Counted from the stretch's first letter, positions 9,875 to 19,840 are shown. The stretch: 64,000 nucleotides of DNA from Desulfoluna sp. (GCF_030145185.1 NZ_JAQYWB010000023.1:17391-81390); one strand, 5' to 3'. Translations and numbers: made by a program. The notes: generated by a model not told the origin, from the sequence alone.

Positions 9875-12800
9875 GCTGTCAAGGCCTCCAGAATCGGTCG
9901 ATAAAGAATCTCAGCACATCGCGCGAAGGAGGCGTCCGCCAAGGGCTCCCGGCCCCCCACGGCCATTTTTATCCAGGGATCATTGAGATCTGCCATGATG
10001 GAAAACGCATTGCCGTAAAAAGCTGCACGTGCTTTTGCCATGGCTTTTCCTTCGTCACAGGTTTTCATAAGCTCTTGAACATAGGCCTCGGAGGCCATGG
10101 GAAACAGGGGCAAAAGGCCGCTCCCTCCCGCGACACAGAGACGGACCAGATCTTCCAGCACCGACCGGGGATTGGGAGGGACGACCATGGGGACAATCTG
10201 GGCACCACCGGTTTTCCTGTCCAACCCCACCACCACCGCCCGGGTCACCGGCATGCCGGCTGTGGCGGCGATCAGGAGACGCAGCCAGGCGGAAATCAAA
10301 TCCTGCCCCCGAACCTTGCCGAAGCGCCCCGTCACAAGCACCTCACCAAAAAAGGGTCCCACCTCTCCGGCGAGGTCAACGCCGGAGATTTCTATCCACT
10401 GTCGTTCATAGAGGGGCTCCGTCCCTTGGGTCAAAGGGCCAAGGGCCTCGGCCACGGCCCGGGCGTCATGGGTGAGTTCCCTGAGCAGATGGACGCCCAC
10501 CTCCCCGCGAGGCAAGAGCCCCATGGCCGACACCACATCCAGAGGGGACTCAAGGCTCTCTCCGGCGAGGGCGCTTTCAAAAAGAAGGGTCCCGGCCTGG
10601 AAGCGTTCCAACCCTGTCAAAGTAAATGGTTCACAATTTTCCGGGGCGTCTTCTCCCCCCCTTAGTTCCATGCCCAGCTGCTCACGCAGAAAATACCGGC
10701 AGGGGTGTATCAGAAAAGCCTCAAGGACCTCCAGAGAGATCTGAGCCGGCTGGAGAAATTCGCCCTCCACCTCTGCAAGGCTGGAAAAAGGCGGGGGAGC
10801 AACCGGCGGCTCCGTCATACGGACCGCCACACGGCGACTGGCCGCGTCAAAGGTAAAGAGGGAGGGATTTCCGGGCTGAAAATAGGCGCTGGAAAAGGGG
10901 TGCAAGGGATGTTTTACTTTAATCTGATGAGACGCCCCTTCTGTGGTTGTGGCGTCCACATAATCCAAGAGTTCTGAGATCAGCACCGAGGGTTGAAGGG
11001 TGCCGTTATCCCGGATACTCTGCCCGGTGTAGCTGATCCAAAGTTTTTCCCGGACGGAGAGAAGGATCTCCAAAAACAGATAGCGGTCATCCTTTCGTCG
11101 GGAGCGATCCCCCCGTCTTGGCGATGCCGCGATGAGATCAAATCCGGGGGCCTTTTGCTGCCTCGGAAAGGTGCCGTGCCCCATGCCAAGGATGCCAATC
11201 ACCCGAAAGGGGATGCTGCGCATGGGGAGCATGGCGCAAAAAGTGACGCCGCTGGTAATAAATCCCGAAACAGGATCCGGCTCGCCCAGGGCGGTCTTAA
11301 GGATAAAGCGCACCACGGGAAAAACAACGGCATCCTCATTTCCGGCTTCCTCGGCGGCATCGGCCATGCGGTAAAGGGCGTTTCGAATCCCCTGGAGTCC
11401 TTCGCCTGTCCCTTCATCATCGGTCAAAAAGGTGGTCAGAACCCCTTCAAAAAAATCAGTCCACGCCCTGGCGCTGCGAGGGCGCTCCAGATCTTTCACG
11501 TACCCTGTCAGGCAGGACATAAAATAAGCCAGGCGACCGAGCAGCATCCCGTGCTCCCCTTCCACCGGTCCGGCGGGAAGGATGCCGTCGTAGAGAGACG
11601 ACTCTTCGTCCCCTGCGGCATAACCTGTAAACAGCCTGTCAAAGCCTGCCTTCCAGCTGTTGGCCTCAAAACAGGAGAAACCTTCCTCGCCGCGTTGCTC
11701 ACCGTCTGCCCCCCAGCGTATGGATGTTTCCTGAATCCAATGGCTGACCCGCTCAAGATCCCCTTCAGCCATCCCAAAAGCACTTCGGATGCGATCATTT
11801 TCCAAAAGTTCAAGAATGCCCCCCGCTTCAAAGCGAAAACCCGTCAGATCAAGAAGAAGAAGCAGTGCCTCAACAGCACGATCCCCGCTTTTGTTGGCCT
11901 GGTCCGCAATGGAAAAGGGAATCCGGATCGCCCCTTCCACGCGGCGGCTGAAGACCGCTTCGATGACCGGCGCGTAGGTATCGATGTCCGGGGCCATGAC
12001 CAGGATATCCGATGGCCGGAGACCCGGGTCTTCGTCCATCATGGCCAGAAGTGAATCCCGCAGCACCTCGACTTCCCGGAGGGGGCTGTGGCAGCTGTGA
12101 ACGGTAAAGGAGGTATCCGAGGCCTCCAGGGAGAAACGCTCACAGGCATCCCGGGTGCGGTCCCTTAAATGAAAGATATCGGCCTGAACCGAGCCGAGGA
12201 GGGTCTCTTCATCCGGGTCGACAAACAGAGGGATCTCTTCCAGCCCACGTTCAGCCATCATGTCGAAGAACTCCCGGCCCTGGCCACCCATGGATGCCAG
12301 CAGAGGGTTCCCCTCTTCCATAAGAAGGGTGGCGTCCTCTTCCTCTTCAAGTCCCTGTTTCTGTTTGAGGCGTCGTTTTTCAGAATCGGAGAGAATATCT
12401 CCCCAAAACTGAGGACAGGGATTCAGCAGAAAAAGGTTCACCTGAGAAACCTCCGAAAGGGCAATAAAAAGCTCCATATGAAATTCAGGCAGAGAAGAGA
12501 TACCGAAAACGCAGATCCGTTCAGGGAATATCCCCTTATCATTCCGATGAGTTTCAATGCAAGCCTTCAAGTCTTTCATCAGGTGAACGCGATGACGAAA
12601 GCCAAGGGAGCCGAGGAGGTCACGGTAAAGAATCGCCTGAAAATCATCTCCCTCCCCTGCCTCCCAGGAATCAATCATGTCCGGTCGATACGTGAGGTAC
12701 TGATCGAGGGTATCCGCCAGAAGTTCGGAGATCTGGTAACGTTTCAAGGGCTCATCCGTGTTGCCCAGGTAATGGGCCAGGGAAGAAAAAGCGGGTTGCG

Positions 12801-13116
12801 TCACCCACTCGGGCAGGCACCCCATGATCTTCCACGCGGCAGATTTGGCGTCAAATCGCCGCGTGTCAGCCAGGTCGGGGACAGCCAGCCCAAACATGTC
12901 CTGGAGGAAAGCATTGGGAAAACGCCATCGAACGTTGGCGCAGATTCCATTGTTCCGGCCGAGGGCCAGGGAGAGCCACCGGGCCATGCCCTGACTCTGA
13001 AGAACCACGACATCGGGTTCCAGCGGGTTCCCCATGGGGGCTTCCAGTACTTTGGAAAGGGCCCTGGCCAGTATCTCCAGACGATTTCCTGTAAACAAAT
13101 TCAACCCAGCGTCCAT
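9871..13116 (-). CDS. recC: Exodeoxyribonuclease V gamma subunit RecC
   Basis: 1081 residues, a little shorter than E. coli RecC. RecC is the Chi-scanning inactivated-helicase subunit. Diagnostic stretches include an N-terminal GNRLEILARAL, SQGMARWLSLALG and, in the middle, VLVMAPDIDTYAPVIEAVF. No Walker A is seen, as expected. The gene is first of a recC-recB unit. The ribosome-binding site CGGAGATGAAAGCGC precedes the ATG. The upstream 390-base region is shared with the divergent ExbB-like operon. No clear minus-strand promoter is apparent there. Confidence 0.93.
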   Translation of the reverse strand: MDAGLNLFTGNRLEILARALSKVLEAPMGNPLEPDVVVLQSQGMARWLSLALGRNNGICANVRWRFPNAFLQDMFGLAVPDLADTRRFDAKSAAWKIMGCLPEWVTQPAFSSLAHYLGNTDEPLKRYQISELLADTLDQYLTYRPDMIDSWEAGEGDDFQAILYRDLLGSLGFRHRVHLMKDLKACIETHRNDKGIFPERICVFGISSLPEFHMELFIALSEVSQVNLFLLNPCPQFWGDILSDSEKRRLKQKQGLEEEEDATLLMEEGNPLLASMGGQGREFFDMMAERGLEEIPLFVDPDEETLLGSVQADIFHLRDRTRDACERFSLEASDTSFTVHSCHSPLREVEVLRDSLLAMMDEDPGLRPSDILVMAPDIDTYAPVIEAVFSRRVEGAIRIPFSIADQANKSGDRAVEALLLLLDLTGFRFEAGGILELLENDRIRSAFGMAEGDLERVSHWIQETSIRWGADGEQRGEEGFSCFEANSWKAGFDRLFTGYAAGDEESSLYDGILPAGPVEGEHGMLLGRLAYFMSCLTGYVKDLERPRSARAWTDFFEGVLTTFLTDDEGTGEGLQGIRNALYRMADAAEEAGNEDAVVFPVVRFILKTALGEPDPVSGFITSGVTFCAMLPMRSIPFRVIGILGMGHGTFPRQQKAPGFDLIAASPRRGDRSRRKDDRYLFLEILLSVREKLWISYTGQSIRDNGTLQPSVLISELLDYVDATTTEGASHQIKVKHPLHPFSSAYFQPGNPSLFTFDAASRRVAVRMTEPPVAPPPFSSLAEVEGEFLQPAQISLEVLEAFLIHPCRYFLREQLGMELRGGEDAPENCEPFTLTGLERFQAGTLLFESALAGESLESPLDVVSAMGLLPRGEVGVHLLRELTHDARAVAEALGPLTQGTEPLYERQWIEISGVDLAGEVGPFFGEVLVTGRFGKVRGQDLISAWLRLLIAATAGMPVTRAVVVGLDRKTGGAQIVPMVVPPNPRSVLEDLVRLCVAGGSGLLPLFPMASEAYVQELMKTCDEGKAMAKARAAFYGNAFSIMADLNDPWIKMAVGGREPLADASFARCAEILYRPILEALTA

Positions 13117-13295
13117 GCGCTTTCATCTCCGATATCGTGAAACGTTCGTCGTTATATAAGCCTTGTGTTCATATGCCACTTGCGCTGCGGCTGTGCAAGA
13201 CGACATTTTGATAATCATGAATCTTTCTCCGTCCATGGTTCACACAATCGTCCTGTTTCCTGCGGATGGAAGAAGCCATAAATGGGATTGACCTA

Positions 13296-13324
13296 TTGAC
13301 AATAAAGGCTATATCCCCTAATTT
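13296..13324 (+). promoter_or_regulatory. Sigma-70-type promoter for the ExbB-like operon
   Basis: TTGACA (13296-13301), 17-base spacer, TAATTT (13319-13324). A second overlapping pair, TTGACC (13288-13293) and TATATC (13310-13315) with 16 bases between, lies just upstream. It points into the six-gene operon starting at 13507. The remaining part of the 13117-13295 stretch shows nothing recognisable. Confidence 0.55.
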
Positions 13325-13334
13325 GCATACCTGA

Positions 13335-13389
13335 GTTTACATTGTAAACTATATGAATCATATATTTCATTATCGGTACAAAGTGTACC
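13335..13389. promoter_or_regulatory. Cluster of three dyads downstream of the promoter (operator candidate)
   Basis: Three palindromes lie in 55 bases: GTTTACATTGTAAAC (13335-13349), ATATGAATCATAT (13351-13363) and GGTACAAAGTGTACC (13375-13389). The first and third have similar half-sites (TTTACA / GTACA with TGTA right arms). They are just after the predicted start point, a position suited to repression. The regulator is unknown. Confidence 0.4.
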
Positions 13390-13506
13390 TCACGCATTGG
13401 TCAAAGACATCCTGGGCAAAGACGCCCCGCACCGATGCTTATCCTCTGATTTATTTAAATATCCAGACTATCTAATAACACAGATAATCCGAGATCCCGA
13501 GGCCGT

Positions 13507-14139
13507 ATGGAATTCATCATTCACATCTTCAAGCTCTACCCCAACCTGGTCGGTGATCTTGTTCAGGGGTTGGTTTACATTGGCAGCACTATTTTATTTT
13601 TTAACGCCATCTGGCTTATTATCCAGGCCTATCGCCATGCCCGGCTCGTCAAAAAAAAGACACTCGCGGCCGTGGCCTGCGAGCCGCCCTGTCTTGATGA
13701 CCTGCTGATGACCGTGGCCGCCAAAACCCTCCGGGCCGCTCATGATGAACACAAAGGAAGCCCTTATCCTGTCTCTTTTCTGGTGGATGCCACCCACCAG
13801 ATGATGGAAAACATCTTTCACACGCGTTATATCAACAAAATCACCATGATCACCAACCTGCTTCCCCCCATGGGTTTTATCGGGACCATTTTTGGGATGA
13901 TCATGATTTTCCTGGCCAAAGGCGATCCAAACAGTGACCTGAACACCACCGGCCTCGGCATCGCGCTCTTTACCACGCTCATCGCCCTCACCTGCTTTGT
14001 GATCCTTGAGGTATTCAAAAAAAGCCTGGTTAACTTGTCCACCTCGCGTATTGAGCGGGCACTGAGCTTTCATCCTTATATTTGTGCTGCAACGGACCCG
14101 GATGCGTCAGCCAACTCGGTGGAAACGTCAACCCTTTAA
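13507..14139 (+). CDS. MotA/TolQ/ExbB-family proton channel protein
   Basis: 210 residues. Three membrane segments are predicted by eye (about 17-40, 117-137 and 148-170), the layout of ExbB/TolQ. The family core LLPPMGFIGTIFGMIMIFLA and the following GLGIALFTTLIAL, with the small-residue/Thr pattern lining the channel, are clear. It should sit in the inner membrane and, with the next gene product, turn proton flow into movement. It is the first gene of a six-gene run (13507-21367) with no TonB-dependent receptor, TolB or Pal. GAGG before the ATG gives an adequate ribosome-binding site. It could be an ExbB, TolQ or gliding/motility-type stator; sequence alone does not decide. Confidence 0.85.
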   Translation: MEFIIHIFKLYPNLVGDLVQGLVYIGSTILFFNAIWLIIQAYRHARLVKKKTLAAVACEPPCLDDLLMTVAAKTLRAAHDEHKGSPYPVSFLVDATHQMMENIFHTRYINKITMITNLLPPMGFIGTIFGMIMIFLAKGDPNSDLNTTGLGIALFTTLIALTCFVILEVFKKSLVNLSTSRIERALSFHPYICAATDPDASANSVETSTL

Positions 14140-14148
14140 ACCCAGGCG

Positions 14149-14616
14149 ATGACCATGAGATACGAAGATTCTAAAATCTGGCTTTTCTCCTTTGCCGATC
14201 TGGCCTTTCTGTTGTTGATTGCCTTTACCCAGGCCTCCACCATCGGAAAAAACCCGGTGCACATCGGCGAAATGACGATCCCAAGGGTTGTGGATACCCA
14301 AAGCATCTCCACGCTGGACCAGGCCCGAATCTCTTTCCAGATTCGCGTTCTCAAGCCCACCATCCCGGAGACCACTCCGTTTCAGTGGGTCACGGTGGTT
14401 GACGGAAAGGTACAACCCGAAGAACACACCCTGAATGCTCAAAGCCTGCAAGACCGCCTGACAGACATGAAGCATGAAGGCAAAAATCGTCCCATGCTGG
14501 TTCCCGACCAATTTTCATTGAGTAAAGACACTCTGATGGCCATGGCCCTCATCGAAAAGATTTACGACGACGATGAGAAGCGAGTCACCGTCCAAAAGAT
14601 TTCAGGACCGCTTTAA
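14149..14616 (+). CDS. ExbD/TolR-like protein with a single N-terminal membrane segment
   Basis: 155 residues, near ExbD size. The only membrane segment is FSFADLAFLLLIAFTQAS (about 13-30). Asp17 within it aligns in position with the proton-carrying Asp of ExbD (E. coli Asp25; family pattern P-x-x-D-x-x-x-x-L-L-I). Beyond the membrane segment the periplasmic part does not look like a standard ExbD. It starts 9 bases after the channel gene, so pairing as the partner subunit is a strong inference. The reading frame may begin at ATG 14149 or 14155. Highly diverged family member rather than a confirmed ExbD. Confidence 0.65.
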   Translation: MTMRYEDSKIWLFSFADLAFLLLIAFTQASTIGKNPVHIGEMTIPRVVDTQSISTLDQARISFQIRVLKPTIPETTPFQWVTVVDGKVQPEEHTLNAQSLQDRLTDMKHEGKNRPMLVPDQFSLSKDTLMAMALIEKIYDDDEKRVTVQKISGPL

Positions 14617-14710
14617 ATCACTTTTTTTGTCTGAGACAACGCGTCTCCGGAGGGCATGGATATGAGAAGCCCGCAGCATAAAGCCCGGAGACAAGGGGGA
14701 ATAAATTTTT

Positions 14711-16054
14711 ATGCGCTCGATGCCCATGCAATATTTCGGATACGGTTCGGCGCGTATTGTCATGCCCCGAGCCGTCGCACGCCATGCGCGCCGTGAATGG
14801 ATCGTCAGTCCCTCTTTTATGATTCTTGTTATTTCCCTGACTTTTTTCACCCTGTATAAAATCATTTTTTCAGACGCGCTGAATCTTCCCCCCACCCGAA
14901 CCATTATCCTGCTTCCCCAGGCACCCATGCTCCCCAAAGTCACCGTGGAGAAAAAATTGACCTTTCTCACGGTGGTCAAAGAGGCCGCAAAGAAAAGTGC
15001 CGCGCCCAGAAAAAAAGAACTGACGCGGATTCTCGAATCACCCAAACCCCTTCCGAAGCGGGTGTTGCCTCCGACAACCGTCATCAAACGAACGCCTCCG
15101 GTCCGTCTGCCTCCCCCGAAGAAGAAGGCACTGACTCTGACCCCCAAGCCCCTGGTGCCTCCCCTGCGCCTGCAGAAACAGTCTCTGCCCGAGAAAAGGC
15201 GACTTTCTCCGGTGAAACCCCAACCCCGGCTGCCTGCGACACACCCTGCCCAAAAACCTGCACCCTCGCGCTCCCAAACCCCGGCGATCAGGGAACAGAG
15301 GCTCCGAAAGGTGTCAAGCACACCACCCCTTTCAATGCCAGAGACGTTGAACGTCGCCCAGCCCTCCCCTCGTCCCGTGGCTAAGAGTTCTGAACGGATG
15401 CGGAGCCGGAAACGGATCCCCCAGCCCCAATCGGTGACCCCATCCGCCCTTGTTCCGCGGACAAAGCCCCACAGGGACCCGACGCCATCGGAGGCCCCCT
15501 CTCAAAAAAAATTTCGCCCCATGGCCCTTGCCGGTGTCTCGGCTAAGGTTTTAGCCCGGCAACCTGAGCTTGCCTCTCAGGCAACGAGGGTATCGGCTAT
15601 AAAACGGTCGGGGCCGGCACCGGTTATCACCCAGTTTTCGGCCCCATCGGCTCCTCCTGCTGCGGCCTCCTTTGAAAAAGAGACCTCGCCGCCGCAGACC
15701 GCCAAACGTGCCCGATCTTTCTCCTCCGGGGCGCTGCCCTCACATCTGCCCGCCGTCCCTGTGGAGGCGTCGGCCCTTGAAACGCCGCAGGATATTCACA
15801 CATGGGTGACCATCCATGGAAGCACCCTGAAGCATTCCCTGCGTGTTACGAGCCTCAAAGAGGAGATCTATCGCAAAATCAGGTACATGAAGCCAGAAAA
15901 AAGCCCTTATCGCTATCGCATCCAGGGGTATACCTGCACGGTGGTTATCCAAAGCGGTACGAATCCCATAGCCACGCTTACGTTTCAACCCAACGACGCC
16001 ACGTTTGAGGTGGTCTCCACCCTTGAGCGAATCCTGCCACGGAGGACAATGTAA
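14711..16054 (+). CDS. TonB/TolA-like Pro/Lys-rich membrane-anchored protein
   Basis: 447 residues. A cytoplasmic N-terminus rich in Arg is followed by one membrane segment (about 34-55, SFMILVISLTFFTLYKIIF). A long low-complexity Pro/Lys/Arg/Ala-rich stretch follows (about 60-350), as in TonB and TolA envelope-spanning linkers. The C-terminus (about 355-447) forms a compact domain with alternating polar/hydrophobic strands (VTIHGSTLKHSLRV, YRIQGYTCTVVIQS). It lacks the classical TonB C-terminal motif. Its place after ExbB- and ExbD-like genes implies it transmits energy across the periplasm. A 94-base gap separates it from the ExbD-like gene. Confidence 0.7.
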   Translation: MRSMPMQYFGYGSARIVMPRAVARHARREWIVSPSFMILVISLTFFTLYKIIFSDALNLPPTRTIILLPQAPMLPKVTVEKKLTFLTVVKEAAKKSAAPRKKELTRILESPKPLPKRVLPPTTVIKRTPPVRLPPPKKKALTLTPKPLVPPLRLQKQSLPEKRRLSPVKPQPRLPATHPAQKPAPSRSQTPAIREQRLRKVSSTPPLSMPETLNVAQPSPRPVAKSSERMRSRKRIPQPQSVTPSALVPRTKPHRDPTPSEAPSQKKFRPMALAGVSAKVLARQPELASQATRVSAIKRSGPAPVITQFSAPSAPPAAASFEKETSPPQTAKRARSFSSGALPSHLPAVPVEASALETPQDIHTWVTIHGSTLKHSLRVTSLKEEIYRKIRYMKPEKSPYRYRIQGYTCTVVIQSGTNPIATLTFQPNDATFEVVSTLERILPRRTM

Positions 16055-16057
16055 TCC

Positions 16058-18139
16058 ATGATCACTGCAAACCAAACGACCCCACCCCGCCCCTTGGGTA
16101 GATGCCATCTCTGGATTTTTACCTTCCTGATGACACTCCTGGGGGGCTTGCTGATGTCTCCCCTCCCTCTTTTCGCGGTTTCTGAGATGACAGAGTTCCA
16201 GATGGAGATGGAGATGGAGGATGAGCGGAGCTCTTCCGAACCCAAAATTTCTGTGTCCAATAAGCAGAGCCCCATGCTTTGGATTTCTGCCGTAGGCAAA
16301 CTCTACATGAGAGACCAGATGACATCCCGGCAGCGGGCCTCGTTTTTTAAATTGCTGGACTCCCACCTCGGTATTGAGAAGGACGGCCATCTCAACATCA
16401 CCACCGCACGCCAGACGGAAGCGCAACTGACCCAGTACAGTCAGCTCAAGGTGAAACCCTTTTCAAACATCTATTTCGACGAAAAGATCAATCTTACCGG
16501 TTACAATGGTCTCTACCTTGAAACCTGCGTGCTTAACCGTACGGATGAAGCCGCTCGTTTTATTCGCTATTTTGAAAACGGGTACTATCCCAACCGGTCG
16601 CTCTTCGTCAAAGAGGAGCTCTACTATAAGTGCCTTTACTACTATCTCTATTTGACCCAGGAGCACCTTATTCAGGCCATCAACACCACGGTGGCCCAGC
16701 TGTCATCCAGTCCGGAAACCCCTCCGCCTTTTAAAAAGGAAGACATCAAAGGTCTTGAAACCATGGTGATGGTGTGTACGGAATTGGACAACCTCAGGCG
16801 TCGCGGGCTCTCCTCCAAGACCTCACCCTGGGAACGCATCTTCACCCCGGATGAGAGCGCGTGGCTTGACGCCACCCTTGCTTACTTTATGGACATAGAG
16901 ACCCACATCGCCCTGAACAGTTACGACTGGTTCAAGCGTCATCTCCCTCTGTCCATCAGCAGTCTCATCATCGCCCATTCCCTGCGGCAAACGTGGACAG
17001 AGCAGGCTGTATCGCACCGAACCGTCCTCCCTCTCATGCTCTTTATCAATCAGGGGACCAAGCAGTTCAGCGTGGAGAAACTTTTCAAAGAAACCCTCGA
17101 TATGTTGAAGATGGACAATCGGGAAGTGGACCTGGTGGTTCTGTCGGCCATGAAGAGCTGGCTTCTCAAGCAGATAGAACAAGGAATCAAAGTCGAAGAC
17201 CGGACCACGTATAAAAAAATTCTCGATGAACTCAACGTCTGCCCCACAGGATGGATTTTCTATAACCTCTACTCCTGTCGTGAGCCTCTGGAGGCCTTAA
17301 AGAAACATGCCGATGGGTGGGAACGCCTCGACAGGGAGGAACGAGAACGCCTCTTCAACACAAGCGTTCAGCCCCTCTATAACGAAGCCAGGGCCAAAAT
17401 CGACATCGTCTTTACCGATCTGGAAAAAATTTTCGGAGGGGAAGAAATTTACGGAGGAGAATACAAGGCCACCAGCATCAACCATATTTTTCACCGGTAC
17501 CGGGGAGAGATTGATTACATCTTTGAATTCCTCCAGGCCGGGCTCTTCGAAGCCACCCTTTCGGATGCGAGGCTTCCCCTGGCCAACGCCACGCGAAGCT
17601 GCCTGCACGACTTTACCGCAGCCTTTGTTAAAGCACCGAATCTTCGCGTCAACCACGTAAACCTGCTGGGGGCCTACACCCTCCTGTTTCGTGAGTTGTC
17701 GGCCCAGGGCAAGGTGAGCCTTATCATCCGCCATGAACGGGAATTGGCAGAATTTATTCGATCCGAAAAGTATACCCTGGGCTCAGTCCTTGTGCATAAA
17801 GAAGACAACCGATATGAAATTTACCGCATCATCGCCGACACCTATCTTGCGACCCCGAGACTTCGCACCCAAGCCTTGAAAGTCGCCGCCCAAAGTTTTG
17901 ACCTGGCGCGCTCCTATTACCTTGAGGCCGCGCGACGAGAAGGGTTCATCTCCGGCACCCTGCCGGGTGCCCTCCCCTCCGACGCAACAGAGAGAGATGA
18001 TTACGAACGGCAATACGAATACTATCAATCGATCGCACAAAAACTCGGCAAAAAAGTCCTCCTCCTGCTCCCCCCAGAGGATGTGGATCTTTACAACCGG
18101 ATGCAGGATTCAAGGAATCCGGAGGGGTATCTTTTATAA
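16058..18139 (+). CDS. Exported protein of unknown function, 693 residues
   Basis: I do not recognise a family. The N-terminus has a hydrophobic segment (about 18-42, LWIFTFLMTLLGGLLMSPLP) that could be a signal peptide or anchor; the segment after it is Met/Glu-rich (EFQMEMEMEDE). The rest is long, mostly helical and rich in Tyr and aromatic residues (for example YYKCLYYYLYL), suggesting an alpha-solenoid-like fold. It starts 3 bases after the TonB-like gene and its stop overlaps the next start by one base, so it is coupled to the system. Likely periplasmic. Confidence 0.7.
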   Translation: MITANQTTPPRPLGRCHLWIFTFLMTLLGGLLMSPLPLFAVSEMTEFQMEMEMEDERSSSEPKISVSNKQSPMLWISAVGKLYMRDQMTSRQRASFFKLLDSHLGIEKDGHLNITTARQTEAQLTQYSQLKVKPFSNIYFDEKINLTGYNGLYLETCVLNRTDEAARFIRYFENGYYPNRSLFVKEELYYKCLYYYLYLTQEHLIQAINTTVAQLSSSPETPPPFKKEDIKGLETMVMVCTELDNLRRRGLSSKTSPWERIFTPDESAWLDATLAYFMDIETHIALNSYDWFKRHLPLSISSLIIAHSLRQTWTEQAVSHRTVLPLMLFINQGTKQFSVEKLFKETLDMLKMDNREVDLVVLSAMKSWLLKQIEQGIKVEDRTTYKKILDELNVCPTGWIFYNLYSCREPLEALKKHADGWERLDREERERLFNTSVQPLYNEARAKIDIVFTDLEKIFGGEEIYGGEYKATSINHIFHRYRGEIDYIFEFLQAGLFEATLSDARLPLANATRSCLHDFTAAFVKAPNLRVNHVNLLGAYTLLFRELSAQGKVSLIIRHERELAEFIRSEKYTLGSVLVHKEDNRYEIYRIIADTYLATPRLRTQALKVAAQSFDLARSYYLEAARREGFISGTLPGALPSDATERDDYERQYEYYQSIAQKLGKKVLLLLPPEDVDLYNRMQDSRNPEGYLL

Positions 18140-19839
18140 TGAAGAAGCAACGGATCTACCTGACCCTTATGGTTTTTTTTCTATGGAGCAGCCCTGCAAG
18201 CGCGGATTTTATGCAGGAATTCAAGACCCGCGGGCGAAGCCTCTATCTGCTCCATGCGGTCCCCCAGCAACAGCCTCCGGCCCACACAGGGATCACGGCC
18301 TTAAGCGATCGTGACATGGCCCGGGTGAATACCCTGGCTGTCGTCCCCGAGGAGGGGCCCTTTCTCCCGGTGGATGACATCGAAACCATGGTAAAACGCA
18401 TCGACCGGCTCACCGAAGAGTTTGAAATTTCCAAGGACGGGGAACGTCTGCAGCGCCTTCGGTTTGACATCTCTTACGAATATTTTCTTCTTTACCTCCA
18501 CTTCCAGAAGATCAAATATGGATTTGGATTGGAGAAGAGACCTCAGGAAGAAAATATTCCCGTCACCGATGCAGAGCTCAGGCAATACCTGATGCTCAGC
18601 CGCCACTACATCTCACCTTTTCTGGAACTGACTCAAATCCAGAGCGGTAACGGGCCTTCCCTTCGCATGATGGACGATGTCAGCTTCAGGATTCGGGGCA
18701 AAGCCGACACCTACTTAAACGTCCACTTCCTGGCCATGATGATCGAAACGGAGCTTCTGGCTGGACACTGGATCGACGGGGACAACCCTCAGCCCATCCA
18801 TCACACCTGTGAAGCAAAAACCTGGCACTGGCTGGAGACCCTCTGGAAACGATACCACCGAACAAGCGGGGAGAGCCTGTACACCCCTTCGTCAGCGCAA
18901 CTCTTCTCCCTGTACGAGCTCTACCTCAGGTATCACTTTCTCGGGAGGAGCCTCCGCCATGATGAAAAAACCGACCCCCTGACTCACACCCGGACCCGCA
19001 CCCTCCTGAGTCGACTGAACGACTTGAGCACATCGGGAGGCATCGTCAACGGCACCCCCTATGCCCAGTACGTCAAGGAGGTCAACAAAGATTCCGGCAA
19101 CACCAACTTTGTGGTGAGCCTCTACCTCGCCCGAAGAGGATTTTCCGTGCTGAGAAACAACACCCTGCCCGCCACGAGGGCTCAGCTCTTCACGCTCTAT
19201 CAGCGATACTATGACCGGGCAGCCCAGGAGATTCGCTACAACATCTCCTACCGAAAAAAAATATACAACGAACTGATTCTTCTGGGGGTGGAGACAGGCA
19301 ACCTTCGGCTCATGGAGGATGTCCTCTACCAATACGGCCTGATGGGGCTCCGCATTCCCAGCCCAGAGGATGGAGGCCCGTTCATCGGGGACTCCTCGCG
19401 ATTTACCATGGCCTACCTCCTGGCCAATATTCTGGATGCAAAACGGCTCTCCGGGCTCACCTCCGATTCAGGAAGATACGCCGAAATGGAGGGCAACCTG
19501 GTGGAGTCCCTCACCTCCTCGTCCAACTCTTACTGGCGATATGCCTCGGTTTTTCACAGGTGCCTGGCGGAGTATTACGCAAGGGCCCATGACAACCGCA
19601 GTGAAGCCATGGCCATTTATCACTCCAGAAAAGCCTTCCTTACCCTTTGCAAAAAACTTTCACTCAACGGTAAGGGGGGGGATTTTACGGCTTTCCAAAA
19701 AATGCCGGACTCCAAGAGTTTTCTTGGCCTCTTTCTTTACTATCAGAAAAAATACCCCACGAGTCCCGATGCATCGGTCCCTCGGGAATATCGTGCGGAA
19801 CGGATCATTCAGTTGAAATTACAGCAAAACAGGAGTTAG
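18139..19839 (+). CDS. Exported protein of unknown function, 566 residues
   Basis: A clear Sec signal peptide occupies about residues 1-22 (MKKQRIYLTLMVFFLWSSPA, cleavage near ASA-D). The mature protein is helical, Tyr-rich and of no family I know; it resembles its neighbours in style (regular helices, short loops, many Arg/Tyr/Leu). The start codon shares one base with the previous stop, and the next gene begins one base after the stop. Position and coupling imply a periplasmic partner of the ExbBD/TonB-like complex. No catalytic motif is visible. Confidence 0.72.
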   Translation: MKKQRIYLTLMVFFLWSSPASADFMQEFKTRGRSLYLLHAVPQQQPPAHTGITALSDRDMARVNTLAVVPEEGPFLPVDDIETMVKRIDRLTEEFEISKDGERLQRLRFDISYEYFLLYLHFQKIKYGFGLEKRPQEENIPVTDAELRQYLMLSRHYISPFLELTQIQSGNGPSLRMMDDVSFRIRGKADTYLNVHFLAMMIETELLAGHWIDGDNPQPIHHTCEAKTWHWLETLWKRYHRTSGESLYTPSSAQLFSLYELYLRYHFLGRSLRHDEKTDPLTHTRTRTLLSRLNDLSTSGGIVNGTPYAQYVKEVNKDSGNTNFVVSLYLARRGFSVLRNNTLPATRAQLFTLYQRYYDRAAQEIRYNISYRKKIYNELILLGVETGNLRLMEDVLYQYGLMGLRIPSPEDGGPFIGDSSRFTMAYLLANILDAKRLSGLTSDSGRYAEMEGNLVESLTSSSNSYWRYASVFHRCLAEYYARAHDNRSEAMAIYHSRKAFLTLCKKLSLNGKGGDFTAFQKMPDSKSFLGLFLYYQKKYPTSPDASVPREYRAERIIQLKLQQNRS

Positions 19840-19840
19840 A

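Noticed and set aside
10993..12054. 353-codon plus-strand open frame opposite recC
   Set aside because: Shadow of recC in GC-rich coding DNA; basic, Pro/Gly/His-rich composition, no family motif and no ribosome-binding site.
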